This document shows positions 48,101-62,070 of a DNA stretch of 64,000 nucleotides, piece after piece. Numbering within the stretch: the stretch's first letter is position 1; every line of letters starts with the position of its first letter. The notes beneath the pieces were generated by a model. The model was not told the origin of the DNA. It saw only the letters and a list, made by a program, of their open reading frames with translations, and did no database searches. Origin of the DNA: Plasmopara viticola (lineage: Eukaryota > Oomycota > Peronosporomycetes > Peronosporales > Peronosporaceae); contig MBPM02000053.1 of assembly GCA_001695595.3 (NCBI GenBank), positions 434,001-498,000 on the forward strand. The letters run 5' to 3'. Position numbers and translations under genes: made by a program.

Positions 48101-51100
48101 TTGAAGTGCCGAGTTCATATACGGCCATAAATACGTCCTTTCGTTTATTCTAGACGTGTGCAGACGCATTTAAGAAACAACTTAACGTATAATCGCTCAT
48201 GTGAAGTGCTGAGGTGATGATCGGCCATAGATACGTCCTTTCTATCATTCTAGACGTTTACAGACGAAATAGAGACATACCTTAGCGCATATTCGCTCTT
48301 GTAAAGCGCTTAGATGATATATGGTCATGGATACGTCTTATCTATCATTCTAGACGTACGCAGATGCGATAGGGCCGCAACTAAGCTATTGTTCGTTTTT
48401 TTGAAGTGTTATGTACGGCCATAGATACGTCCTTTCTATCATTCTAGACGTGTAAAGACGCAATTAAGAAACAACTTAACGTATAATCGATCATGAGAAG
48501 TGCTGAGATGATGTACGGTTATAGAGACATCTTTTCTATCATTTTAGACGTACGTAGATGCGATAGACCCGCAACTAAGCTATTGTTCGCACTTTAGAGG
48601 TGCTGAGATCATGTACGGCCATAGATACGTCCTTTCTATTATTCAAGACGCGTGCAGACGCAATTAAAAAAAACTGAACGTATAATCACTCATGTGAACT
48701 GCTGAGGTGATGATCGGCCATAGTTACGTCCTTTCTATCATTCTAGACGTTTACAGACGCAATAGAGACATGACTTAGCGCTTATTCGCTCTTGCAAAGC
48801 GCTTAGATGATGTATGGTCATGGACACGTCCTATCTATCATTCTAGACGTACGCAGATGCGATAGAGCCGCAACTAAGCTATTGTTCGCTTTTTTGAAGG
48901 GTGAGATCATGTACGGCCATAGATACGTTTTTTCTCCAATTCTAGACGTGTAAAGACGCAATTAAGAAACAATTGAACGTATAATCGCTCATGTGAAGTT
49001 CTGAAATGATGATCGGCCATAGAAACGTCCTTTCTATCATTCTAGACGTCTACAGACACAATAGAGACATAACTTAGCGCATATTCACTCTTGTAAAGCG
49101 CTTAGATGATGTATGGTCATGGGTACGTATTCTAAGCGTTCGCAGATGCGATAGAGCCGCAACTAAGCTATTGTTCGCTTTTTTGAAGTGTGAGATCATG
49201 TACGGCCATAGATACGTCCTTTCTATCATTCTAGACGTGTACAGACGCAATTAAGAAACAACTTAACGTATAATCGCTCATGTGAAGTGCTGAGATGATG
49301 ATCGGCCATAGGTACTCCCTTTCTTTTATTTTAAACGTGTGCAACGGCAATATAGAAAGGAATTGCGAATATTCGCTCTTGTAAAGCGCTGAGATGATGT
49401 ATGGTCATGGATACGTCCTATCTATCATTCTAGACGTACGCAGATGCGATAGAGCCGCAACTAAGCTATTGTTCGCTTTTTTGAAGTGTGAGATCATGTA
49501 CGGCCTTAGATACGCCTTTTCGATCGTTCTAGACGTGTAAAGACGCAATAAAGAATTAACCAAACGTATAATCGCTCATGGATAGTGCTGAGATGATGTT
49601 CGGCCATAAAAACGTCCTTTCAATCATTCTAGACGTTTACAGACGCATAAGAGACACGACTTAGCGCTCATTCGCTCTTGCAAAGCGCTTAGATAATGTA
49701 TGGTCATGGACAAGTCCTATCTATCATTTTAGACGTACGCAGATGCGATAGAGCCGCAACTAAGCTATTGTTCGCTTTTTTGAAGTGTGAGATCATGTAC
49801 GGCCATCGATACGTCCTTTCTATCATTCTAGACGTGTTAAGACGCAATTAAGAAACAACCAAACGTATAATCGCTCATGGGAAGTGCTGAGGTGACGATC
49901 GGCCATAGAAACGTCCTTTCTATTATTCTAGACGTTTACAGACGCAATAGAGACATAACTTAGCGCATATTCGCTCTTGTAAAGCGCTTAGATGATGTAT
50001 GGTCATGGATACGTCCTATCATTTTACGCGTACGCAGATGCGATAGAGCTGAAACTAAGCCATTGTTCGCTTTTTTGAAGTATGAGATCATGTACGGCCA
50101 TAGATACGTCTTTTCTCTCATTCTAGACGTGTAAAGACGCAATTAAGATACAACCGAACGTATAATCGCTCATGTGAAGTTCTGAGATGATGATCGGCCA
50201 TAGATACCCCCTTATTTTATTCTAGACGTGTACAACGGCAATAGAGACATGGAATTGCGCATATTCGCTCTTGTAAAGCGCTAAGATGATGTATGGTCAT
50301 CGATACGTCCTATCTATCAATCTAGACGTACGCAGATGCGATAGAGCCGCAACTAAGCTATTGTTCGCTTTTTTGAAGTGTGAGATCATGTACGGCCATA
50401 GATACGCCTTTTCGATCATTTTAGACGTGTAAAGACGCAATAAAGAATTAACCAAACGTATAATCGCTCATGGGAAGTGATGAGGTGATGTTCGGCCATA
50501 AATACGTCCTTTCTATCATTCTAGACGTGTACAGACGCAATAGAGACATAACTTAGCGCATATTCGCTCTTGTGAAGTGCTGAGATGATGTACGGTTTTA
50601 GAGACATCTTTTCTATCATTTTAGACGTACGTAGATGCGATAGAGCCGCAACTAAGCTATTGTTCGCTCTTTAGAGGTGCTGAGATCATGTACGGCCATA
50701 GATACGTCCTTTCTATTATTCAAGACGCGTGCAGACGCAATTAAGAAACAACTTAACGTATAATCACTCATGTGAAGTGCTGAGGGGATGTTCGTCCATA
50801 AAAACGTCCTTTCGTTCATTTTAGACGTCTACAGACGCATTAGAGACATAACTTAGCGCACATTCACTCTTGTAAAGTGCTGAGATGATGTATGGTCATC
50901 GATACGTCCTATCTATCATTCTAGACGTACGCAGATACGATAGAGCCGCAACTAAGCTATTGTTCGCTTTTTTGAAGTGTGAGATCAAGTACGGCCATAG
51001 ATACGCCTATTCGATCATTCTAGACGTGTAAAGACGCAATAAAGAATTAACCAAACGTATAATCGCTCATGGATAGTGCTGAGATGATGTTCGGCCATAA

Positions 51101-51619
51101 AAACGTCCTTTCAATCATTCTAGACGTTTACAGACGCATAAAGGACACGACTTAGCGCTTATTCGCTCTTGTAAAGCGCTTAGATGATGTATGGTCATGG
51201 ATACGTCGAATCTATCCTTCTAGACGTACGCAGAAGCGATAGAGCCGCAACGAAGCGCTTATTCGCTCTTTGAAAGTGCTAAGACTATATACGGCGATAG
51301 ATACGTCCTCCCTATCATTCTAGACTTGTACAGACGCAATAAAGAAACAACTTAACGTATAATCGATCATGTGTAGTGCTGAGGTGATGATCGGCCATAA
51401 AAACGTCCTTTCTATCATTCAAGACGTGTGCAGATGCAATTAAGAATCAACTAGACGCACAATCGCTTATGTGAAGTACAGAGGCGATGATCGGCCATAG
51501 AAACGTCCTTTCCATCATTCTAGACGTTTACAGACGCAATAGAGACATAACTTAGCGCACATCCGCTCTTGTAAAGTGCTTAGATGATGTATGGTCATGG
51601 ATACGTTTTAACTATCATT

Positions 51620-54330
51620 CTAGATGTACGCAGATGCGATAGAGCCGCAACTAAGCTATTGTTCGTTTTTTGAAGTGCCGAGTTCATATACGGCCATAGA
51701 TACGTCCTTTCTATCATTCTAGACGTGCGCAGGCGCAATTAAGAGACAACCAAGCGTATGATCGCTCATGTGTAGTGCTGAGGTGATGATCGGCCATAGA
51801 AACGTCCTTTCTATCATTCTAGACGTATACAGACGCAATAACGACATAACTTAGCGCATATCCGCTCTTGTAAAGCGCTTAGACAATGTATGGTCATAGA
51901 TACGTCCTATCTATCATTCTAGACGTACGCAGATGCGATAGAGCCGAAATTAAGCTTTTATTCGCTCTTAAAAAGGGCTGAGATCATGTACGGCAATAGA
52001 TACGTCCTTTCTATCATTCTAGACGTGTGTAGACGCAATTGAGAAACAACTAAACGTATAATCGCTCATGTGAAATGCTGAGTTGATGATCGGCCATAGA
52101 AACGTTCTTTCTATTATTCTAGACGAATAAAGACGCAATTAAGATATAAATAAACGTATAATCGCTCATGTAAAGTGCTGAGGTGATGATAGGCCATCGT
52201 TACGTCCTTTCTATCATTCCTGAAGCTTACAGACGCAAAAGACCATGACCTGGGGCATATTTGCTTTCGGTAAAGCGCTGAGATCATGTACGCAATAGAT
52301 ACGTCCTTTCTATCATTTTAGACGTGTGCAGACGCAATTAAGAAACAACTAGAAGTATAACTGCTCATATGAAGTGCGGAGGTGATGATCGGCTATAGAA
52401 TCGTCCTTCCTATCATTCTAGACGCGTACAGACGCAATTGAGACATAACTTAGCACATATCCGCTCTTTTAAAGCGCTGAGATGATGTATGGTCATGGAT
52501 ACGTCCTATCTATCAGTCTAGACGTACGCAGATGCGATAGAGCCGCAACTAAGCTATTGTTCGTTTTTTGAAGTGCCGAGTTCATATACGGCCATAGATA
52601 CGTCCTTTCTATCATTCTAGACGTGCGCAGACGCAATTAAGAGACAACCAAGCGTATGATCGCTCATGTGTAGTACTGAGGTGATGATCGGCCATAGAAA
52701 CGTCCTTTCTATCATTCTAGACGTATACAGACGCAATAACGACATAACTTAGCGCATATCCGCTCTTGTAAAGCGCTTAGACAATGTATGGTCATAGATA
52801 CGTCCTATCTATCATTCTGGACGTACGCAGATGCGATAGAGCCGCAATTAAGCTTTTATTCGCTCTTAAAAAGTGCAGAGATCATGTACGGCAATAGATA
52901 CGTCCTTTCTATCATTCTAGACGTGTGTAGACGCAATTGAGAAACAACTAAACGTATAATCGCTCATGTGAAATGCTGAGTTGATGATCGGCCATAGAAA
53001 CGTTCTTTCTATTATTCTAGACGAATAAAGACGCAATTAAGATATAAATAAACGTATAATCGCTCATGTAAAGTGCTGAGGTGATGATAGGCCATCGTTA
53101 CGTCCTTTCTATCATTCCTGACGCTTACAGACGCAAAAGACCATGACCTGGGGCATATTCGCTTTCGGTAAAGCGCTGAGATCATGTACGCAATAGATAC
53201 GTCCTTTCTATCATTTTAGACGTGTGCAGACGCAATTAAGAAACAACTAGACGTATAACTGCTCATATGAAGTGCGGAGGTGATGATCGGCTATAGAATC
53301 GTCCTTTCTATCATTCTAGACGCGTATAGACGCAATTGAGACATAACTTAGCACATATCCGCTCTTTTAAAGCGCTGAGATGATGTATGGTCATGGATAC
53401 GTCCTATCTATCAGTCTAGACGTACGCAGATGCGATAGAGCCGCAACTAAGCTATTGTTCGTTTTTTGAAGTGCCGAGTTCATATACGGCCATAGATACG
53501 TCCTTTCTATCATTCTAGACGTGCGCAGACGCAATTAAGAGACAACCAAGCGTATGATCGCTCATGTGTAGTACTGAGGTGATGATCGGCCATAGAAACG
53601 TCCTTTCTATCATTCTAGACGTATACAGACGCAATAACGACATAACTTAGCGCATATCCGCTCTTGTAAAGCGCTTAGACAATGTATGGTCATAGATACG
53701 TCCTATCTATCATTCTGGACGTACGCAGATGCGATAGAGCCGCAATTAAGCTTTTATTCGCTCTTAAAAAGTGCAGAGATCATGTACGGCAATAGATACG
53801 TCCTTTCTATCATTCTAGACGTGTGTAGACGCAATTGAGAAACAACTAAACGTATAATCGCTCATGTGAAATGCTGAGTTGATGATCGGCCATAGAAACG
53901 TTCTTTCTATTATTCTAGACGAATAAAGACGCAATTAAGATATAAATAAACGTATAATCGCTCATGTAAAGTGCTGAGGTGATGATAGGCCATCGTTACG
54001 TCCTTTCTATCATTCCTGACGCTTACAGACGCAAAAGACCATGACCTGGGGCATATTCGCTTTCGGTAAAGCGCTGAGATCATGTACGCAATAGATACGT
54101 CCTTTCTATCATTTTAGACGTGTGCAGACGCAATAAAGAAACAACTAGACGTATAACTGCTCATATGAAGTGCGGAGGTGATGATCGGCTATAGAATCGT
54201 CCTTTCTATCATTCTAGACGCGTATAGACGCAATTGAGATATAACTTAGCGCATATCCGCTCTTTTAAAGCGCTGAAATGATGTATGGTCATGGATACGT
54301 CCTATCTATCAGTCGAGACGTACGCAGATG
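51620..54330 (-). repeat. Three tandem copies of an 898-bp higher-order unit
   Basis: The landmark GTTCGTTTTTTGAAGTGCCG occurs at 51661, 52559 and 53457, 898 bp apart both times, and the flanks follow in near-perfect register. Shared oddities such as CAAAAGACCATGACCTGGGG and GAATAAAGACGCAATTAAGA recur once per copy, which rules out coincidence of the basic monomer. Each unit holds nine monomers. Confidence 0.9.
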
Positions 54331-55790
54331 CGATAGAGCCGCAACTAAGCAATCATTCGCTCTTTAAAGGTGCTGAGATCATGTTCGGCCATAGATACAC
54401 CCTCCATAACATTCTAGACGTGTGCAGACGCAATAGAGACATAACTTAGCGAACATTTGCTCTTGTAAAGCGCTTAATTGATGTATGGTCACGGATTAGT
54501 CTTATCTATCATTCTAGACGTACGCAGCTTCGATAGAGCCACAACTAAGGGTTTATTCGCTCTTTAGAAGTGATGAGATCATATACGGCCATAAATAGGT
54601 CCTTTCTATCATTTTAGATGTGTGCAGACGCAATTAATAAACAACTAAACGTATAACCGCTCATGTGAAGTGCTGAGGTGATGGTCGGCCATAGAAACGT
54701 CCTTTCTATCATTCTAGACGTGTACAGACGCAATTGAGACATAACTCAGCGCATAGCCGCTCTTTTAAAGCGCTGAGATGATGAATGGTCATGGATACGT
54801 CCTATCTATCATTCTAGACGTACGCAGACACGATAGAGCCGCAACTAAGCGTTTCTTCGTTCTTTAAAAGTGCTGAGAAAATGTACAGCCATAGATACGT
54901 CCTTTCTTTCATTCAAGACGTGTAAAGACGCAATGATGAAACAACTAAACGTATGATACCTCATGGAAAGTGATGAGGTGATGATCGGCCATAGAAATGT
55001 CCACGCGTACAGACGCAATTGAGATATAACTTAGCGCATATCCGCTCTTTTAAAGCGCTGAAATGATGTATGGTCATGGATACGTCCTATCTATCAGTCT
55101 AGACGTACGCAGATGCGATAGAGCCGCAACTAAGCAATCATTCGCTCTTTAAAGGTGCTGAGATCATGTTCGGCCATAGATACACCCTCCATAACATTCT
55201 AGACGTGTGCAGACGCAATAGAGACATAACTTAGCGAACATTTGCTCTTGTAAAGCGCTTAATTGATGTATGGTCACGGATAAGTCTTATCTATCATTCT
55301 AGACATACGCAGCTTCGATAGAGCCACAACTAAGGGTTTATTCGCTCTTTAGAAGTGATGAGATCATATACGGCCATAAATAGGTCCTTTCTATCATTTT
55401 AGATGTGTGCAGACGCAATTAATAAACAACTAAACGTATAACCGCTCATGTGAAATGCTGAGGTGATGGTCGGCCATAGAAACGTCCTTTCTATCATTCT
55501 AGACGTGTACAGACGCAATTGAGACATACCGTATCGCATAGCCGCTCTTTTAAAGCGCTGAGATGATGTATGGTCATGGATACGTCCTATCTATCATTCT
55601 AGACGTACGCAGATGCGATAGAGCCACAACTAAGCGTTTATTTCGTCTTTATAAGTGCTGAGATCATATACGGCCATATATACGTCCTTTCTATCATTCT
55701 AGACGTGCGCAGACGCAATTAAGAGACAACTAAGCGTATGATCGCTCATGTGTAGTGCTGAGGTGATGATCGGCCATAGAAACGTCCTTT
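54219..55790 (-). repeat. Two tandem copies of a 785-bp unit
   Basis: CGCGTATAGACGCAATTGAG at 54219 recurs with one change at 55004, and the downstream landmark TCTTTAAAGGTGCTGAGATC at 54361 recurs at 55146, both 785 bp apart. The second copy contains a junction deletion just before 55004, where a monomer is cut short (AAATGTCCACGCG), marking the likely crossover point. Confidence 0.85.
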
Positions 55791-58700
55791 CTATCATTCT
55801 AGACGTGTACAGACGCAATTAAGAAACAACTAAACGTATAACCGGTCATGTGAAGTGCTGAGGTGATGATCGGCCATAGAAACGTCCTTTCTATCAATCT
55901 AGACGTTTACAGACGCAATTGAGACATAACTTAGCGCACATTCGCTCTTGTAAAGCGCTTAGACAATGTATGGTCATAGATACGTCTTATCTATCATTCT
56001 GGACGTACGCAGATGCGATAGAGCCGCAATTTAGCTTTTTTCCGCTCTTAAAAAAGTGCTTAGATCATGTACGGCCATAGATACGTCCTTTCGATCATTT
56101 TAGACGTGTACAGACGCAATTAAGAAACAACTAAACGTATATTCGCTCATTATAAGTGCTGAGGTGATGATCGGCCATAGTTACGTCCTTTCTATCATTC
56201 TCGGCGCTTACAGACGCAATAGACCATAACTTGGCGCACATTCGCTTTGTTGAAGCGCTGAGATGATGTATAGTCGTGGATACGTCCTATCTATCATTCT
56301 AGACGTACGCAGATGCGATAGAGCCGCAACTAAGCTATTGTTCGTTTTTTGAAGTGCCGAGTTCAAATACCGCCATAGATACGTCCTTTCTATCATTCTA
56401 GACGTGTGCAGACGCAATTAAGAAACAACCAAACGTATAATCGCTCATGTGAAGTGTTGAGGTGATGATCCTCCATAGAAACGTCCTTTCTATCATTCTT
56501 GACGTATACAGACGCAAAAGAGACATAACTTAGCGCACATTCGCTCTGGTAAAGCGCATAGATGATGTATGGTCATGGATACGTCCAATCTATCATTCTA
56601 GACGTACGCAGATGCGATAGAGCCGCAACAAGGCTATTGTTCGCTTTTTGAAGTGCTGAGATCATGTACGGCCATAGAAACGTCCTCTCTTTCATTCTAG
56701 ACGTGTGCGTACGCAATTAAAAAATAAGCGAACGTATATTCGCTCATGATAAGTGCCAAGGTGATGATCGGCCATAGTTTCGTCCTTTCTATCATTCTCG
56801 GCGCTTACAGACGCAATAGACCATGACTTGGCGCACATTCGCTTTGGTGAAGCGCTGAGATGATGTATGGTCGTGGATACGTCCTATCTATCATTCTAGA
56901 CGTACGCAGATGCGATAGAGCCGCAACTAAGCTATTGTTCGTTTTTTGAAGTGCCGAGTTCATATACCGCCATAGATACGTCCTTTGTATCATTCTAGAC
57001 GTGTGCAGACGCAATTAAGAAACAACATAACGTTTAATCGCTCATGTGAAATGTTGAGGTGATGATCCTCCATAGAAACGTCCTTTCTATCATTCTCGGC
57101 GCTTACAGACGCAATAGACCATGACTTAGCGCACATTCGCTTTGGTGAAGCGCATAGATGATGTTTGGTCATGGATACGTCCTATCTATCAGTCTAAACG
57201 TACGCAGATGCGATAGAACCGCAACTAAGCGTTTATACGCTCTTTTAAAGTGCTGAGATCATGTACGGCCATAAGACGTCCTTTGTATCATTCTAGACGT
57301 GTGCAGACGCAATTAAGAAACAACCAAACGTATTATCGCTCATATAAAGTGCTGAGGTGATAATCGGCCATAGAAACGTCCTTTCTATCTATCTAGATGT
57401 GTACGGACGCAATTGAGACATAACTTAGCGCATATTCGCTCTTGTAACGCGCTGAGATGATGTATGGTCATAGATACGTCCCATCTATCATTCTAGACGT
57501 ACGCGAATGCGATAGAGCCGCATCAAAGCTTTTGTTTGCTTTTCAAGTGCTGAGATCATGTACGACCACAGAAACGTCCATTTGTTCATTCTAGACGTGT
57601 ACAGACGCAATTGAGACATAACTTAGCGCATATTCGCTTTGGTGAAGCGCTGAGATGATGTGTGGTCGTGGATACGTCCTATCTATCATTCTAGACGTAC
57701 GCAGATGCGATAGAGCCGCACCAAAGCTTTTGTTTGCTTTTGAAGTGCTGAGATCATGTACGACCATAGAAACGTCCATTTGTTCATTCTAGACGTGTAC
57801 AGACGCAATTGAGACATAGCTTAGCGCATATTCGCTTTGGTGAAGCGCTGAGATGATGTGTGGTCGTGGATACGTTTTATCGATCATTCTAGACGTACAC
57901 AGATGCGATAAAGCCGCAACAAAGCTATTGTTTGCTTTTGAAGTGCTGAGATCATGTACGGCCATAGATACGTCCTTTTGTTCATTCTAGACGTGTGCGT
58001 ACGCAATTAAAAAATAAGCGAACGTATATTCGCTCATGATAAGTGCCAAGGTGATGATCGGCCATAGTTTCGTCCTTTCTATCATTCTCGGCGCTTACAG
58101 ACGCAATAGACCATGACTTGGCGCACATTCGCTTTGGTGAAACGCTGAGATGATGTATGGTCGTGGATACGTCCTATCTATCATTCTAGACGTACGCAGA
58201 TGCGATAGAGCCGCAACTAAGCTATTGTTCGTTTTTTGAAGTGCCGAGTTCATATACCGCCATAGATACGTCCTTTGTATCATTCTAGACGTGTGCAGAC
58301 GCAATTAAGAAACAACATAACGTTTAATCGCTCATGTGAAATGTTGAGGTGATGATCCTCCATAGAAACGTCCTTTCTATCATTCTCGGCGCTTACAGAC
58401 GCAATAGACCATGACTTGGCGCACATTTGCTTTGGTGAAGCGCATAGATGATGTATGGTCATGGATACGTCCTATCTATCAGTCTAAACGTACGCAGATG
58501 CGATAGAACCACAACTAAGCGTTTATTTCGTCTTTATAAGTGCTGAGATCATATACGGCCATATATACGTCCTTTCTATCATTCTAGACGTGCGCAGACG
58601 CAATTAAGAGACAACTAAGCGTATGATCGCTCATGTGTAGTGCTGAGGTGATGATCGGCCATAGAAACGTCCTTTCTATCATTCTAGACGTGTACAGACG

Positions 58701-61700
58701 CAATTAAGAAACAACTAAACGTATAACCGGTCATGTGAAGTGCTGAGGTGATGATCGGCCATAGAAACGTCCTTTCTATCATTCTAGACGTGTACAGACG
58801 CAATTGAGACATACCGTATCGCATAGCCGCTCTTTTAAAGCGCTGAGATGATGTATGGTCATGGATACGTCCTATCTATCATTCTAGACGTACGCAGATG
58901 CGATAGAGCCACAACTAAGCGTTTATTTCGTCTTTATAAGTGCTGAGATCATATACGGCCATATATACGTCCTTTCTATCATTCTAGACGTGCGCAGACG
59001 CAATTAAGAGACAACTAAGCGTATGATCGCTCATGTGTAGTGCTGAGGTGATGATCGGCCATAGAAACGTCCTTTCTATCATTCTAGACGTGTACAGACG
59101 CAATTAAGAAACAACTAAACGTATAACCGGTCATGTGAAGTGCTGAGGTGATGATCGGCCATAGAAACGTCCTTTCTATCAATCTAGACGTTTACAGACG
59201 CAATTGAGACATAACTTAGCGCACATTCGCTCTTGTAAAGCGCTTAGACAATGTATGGTCATAGATACGTCTTATCTATCATTCTGGACGTACGCAGATG
59301 CGATAGAGCCGCAATTTAGCTTTTTTCCGCTCTTAAAAAAGTGCTTAGATCATGTACGGCCATAGATACGTCCTTTCGATCATTTTAGACGTGTACAGAC
59401 GCAATTAAGAAACAACTAAACGTATATTCGCTCATTATAAGTGCTGAGGTGATGATCGGCCATAGTTACGTCCTTTCTATCATTCTCGGCGCTTACAGAC
59501 GCAATAGACCATAACTTGGCGCACATTCGCTTTGTTGAAGCGCTGAGATGATGTATAGTCGTGGATACGTCCTATCTATCATTCTAGACGTACGCAGATG
59601 CGATAGAGCCGCAACTAAGCTATTGTTCGTTTTTTGAAGTGCCGAGTTCAAATACCGCCATAGATACGTCCTTTCTATCATTCTAGACGTGTGCAGACGC
59701 AATTAAGAAACAACCAAACGTATAATCGCTCATGTGAAGTGTTGAGGTGATGATCCTCCATAGAAACGTCCTTTCTATCATTCTTGACGTGTACAGACGC
59801 AAAAGAGACATAACTTAGCGCACATTCGCTCTGGTAAAGCGCATAGATGATGTATGGTCATGGATACGTCCAATCTATCATTCTAGACGTACGCAGATGC
59901 GATAGAGCCGTAACAAGGCTATTGTTCGCTTTTTGAAGTGCTGAGATCATGTACGGCCATAGAAACGTCCTCTCTTTCATTCTAGACGTGTGCGTACGCA
60001 ATTAAAAAATAAGTGAACGTATATTCGCTCATGATAAGTGCCAAGGTGATGATCGGCCATAGTTTCGTCCTTTCTATCATTCTCGGCGCTTACAGACGCA
60101 ATAGACCATGACTTGGCGCACATTCGCTTTGGTGAAGCGCTGAGATGATGTATGGTCGTGGATACGTCCTATCTATCATTCTAGACGTACGCAGATGCGA
60201 TAGAGCCGCAACTAAGCTATTGTTCGTTTTTTGAAGTGCCGAGTTCATATACCGCCATAGATACGTCCTTTGTATCATTCTAGACGTGTGCAGACGCAAT
60301 TAAGAAACAACATAACGTTTAATCGCTCATGTGAAATGTTGAGGTGATGATCCTCCATAGAAACGTCCTTTCTATCATTCTCGGCGCTTACAGACGCAAT
60401 AGACCATGACTTGGCGCACATTCGCTTTGGTGAAGCGCATAGATGATGTATGGTCATGGATACGTCCTATCTATCAGTCTAAACGTACGCAGATGCGATA
60501 GAACCGCAACTAAGCGTTTATACGCTCTTTTAAAGTGCTGAGATCATGTACGGCCATAAGACGTCCTTTGTATCATTCTAGACGTGTGCAGACGCAATTA
60601 AGAAACAACCAAACGTATTATCGCTCATATAAAGTGCTGAGGTGATAATCGGCCATAGAAACGTCCTTTCTATCTATCTAGATGTGTACGGACGCAATTG
60701 AGACATAACTTAGCGCATATTCGCTCTTGTAACGCGCTGAGATGATGTATGGTCATAGATACGTCCCATCTATCATTCTAGACGTACGCGAATGCGATAG
60801 AGCCGCATCAAAGCTTTTGTTTGCTTTTCAAGTGCTGAGATCATGTACGACCATAGATACGTCCTTTCGTTCATTCTAGACGTGTACAGACGCAATTGAG
60901 ACATAACTTAGCGCATATTCGCTTTGGTGAAGCGCTGAGATGATGTGTGGTCGTGGATACGTCCTATCTATCATTCTAGACGTACGCAGATGCGATAGAG
61001 CCGCACCAAAGCTTTTGTTTGCTTTTGAAGTGCTGAGATCATGTACGACCATAGAAACGTCCATTTGTTCATTCTAGACGTGTACAGACGCAATTGAGAC
61101 ATAACTTAGCGCATATTCGCTTTGGTGAAGCGCTGAGATGATGTGTGGTCGTGGATACGTTTTATCGATCATTCTAGACGTACGCAGATGCGATAAAGCT
61201 GCAACAAAGCTATTGTTTGCTTTTGAAGTGCTGAGATCATGTACGGCCATAGATACGTCCTTTTGTTCATTCTAGACGTGTGCGTACGCAATTAAAAAAT
61301 AAGCGAACGTATATTCGCTCATGATAAGTGCCAAGGTGATGATCGGCCATAGTTTCGTCCTTTCTATCATTCTCGGCGCTTACAGACGCAATAGACCATG
61401 ACTTGGCGCACATTCGCTTTGGTGAAGCGCTGAGATGATGTATGGTCGTGGATACGTCCTATCTATCATTCTAGACGTACGCAGATGCGATAGAGCCGCA
61501 ACTAAGCTATTGTTCGTTTTTTGAAGTGCCGAGTTCATATACCGCCATAGATACGTCCTTTGTATCATTCTAGACGTGTGCAGACGCAATTAAGAAACAA
61601 CATAACGTTTAATCGCTCATGTGAAATGTTGAGGTGATGATCCTCCATAGAAACGTCCTTTCTATCATTCTCGGCGCTTACAGACGCAATAGACCATGAC

Positions 61701-62070
61701 TTGGCGCACATTCGCTTTGGTGAAGCGCATAGATGATGTATGGTCATGGATACGTCCTATCTATCAGTCTAAACGTACGCAGATGCGATAGAACCGCAAC
61801 TAAGCGTTTATACGCTCTTTTAAAGTGCTGAGATCATGTATGGCCATAAGACGTCCTTTGTATCATTCTAGATGTGTGCAGACGCAATTAAGAAACAACC
61901 AAACGTATTATCGCTCATATAAAGTGCTGAGGTGATAATCGGCCATAGAAACGTCCTTTCTATCTATCTAGATGTGTACGGACGCAATTGAGACATAACT
62001 TAGCGCATATTCGCTCTTGTAACGCGCTGAGATGATGTATGGTCATAGATACGTCCCATCTATCATTCTA
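55501..62070 (-). repeat. Two tandem copies of a 3,285-bp unit with nested 1,290-bp duplications
   Basis: Landmarks at 55501, 56208, 56805 and 57591 reappear at 58786, 59493, 60090 and 60876, each shifted by exactly 3,285 bp. Inside both copies a 1,290-bp unit is repeated: ACGTGTGCGTACGCAATTAA occurs at 56701, 57991, 59986 and 61276. In the left copy the second 1,290-bp unit is cut off near 58508, where it joins the start of a type-C monomer also seen at 55626. Long stretches differ by only a few bases, so the duplications are recent. Confidence 0.92.
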
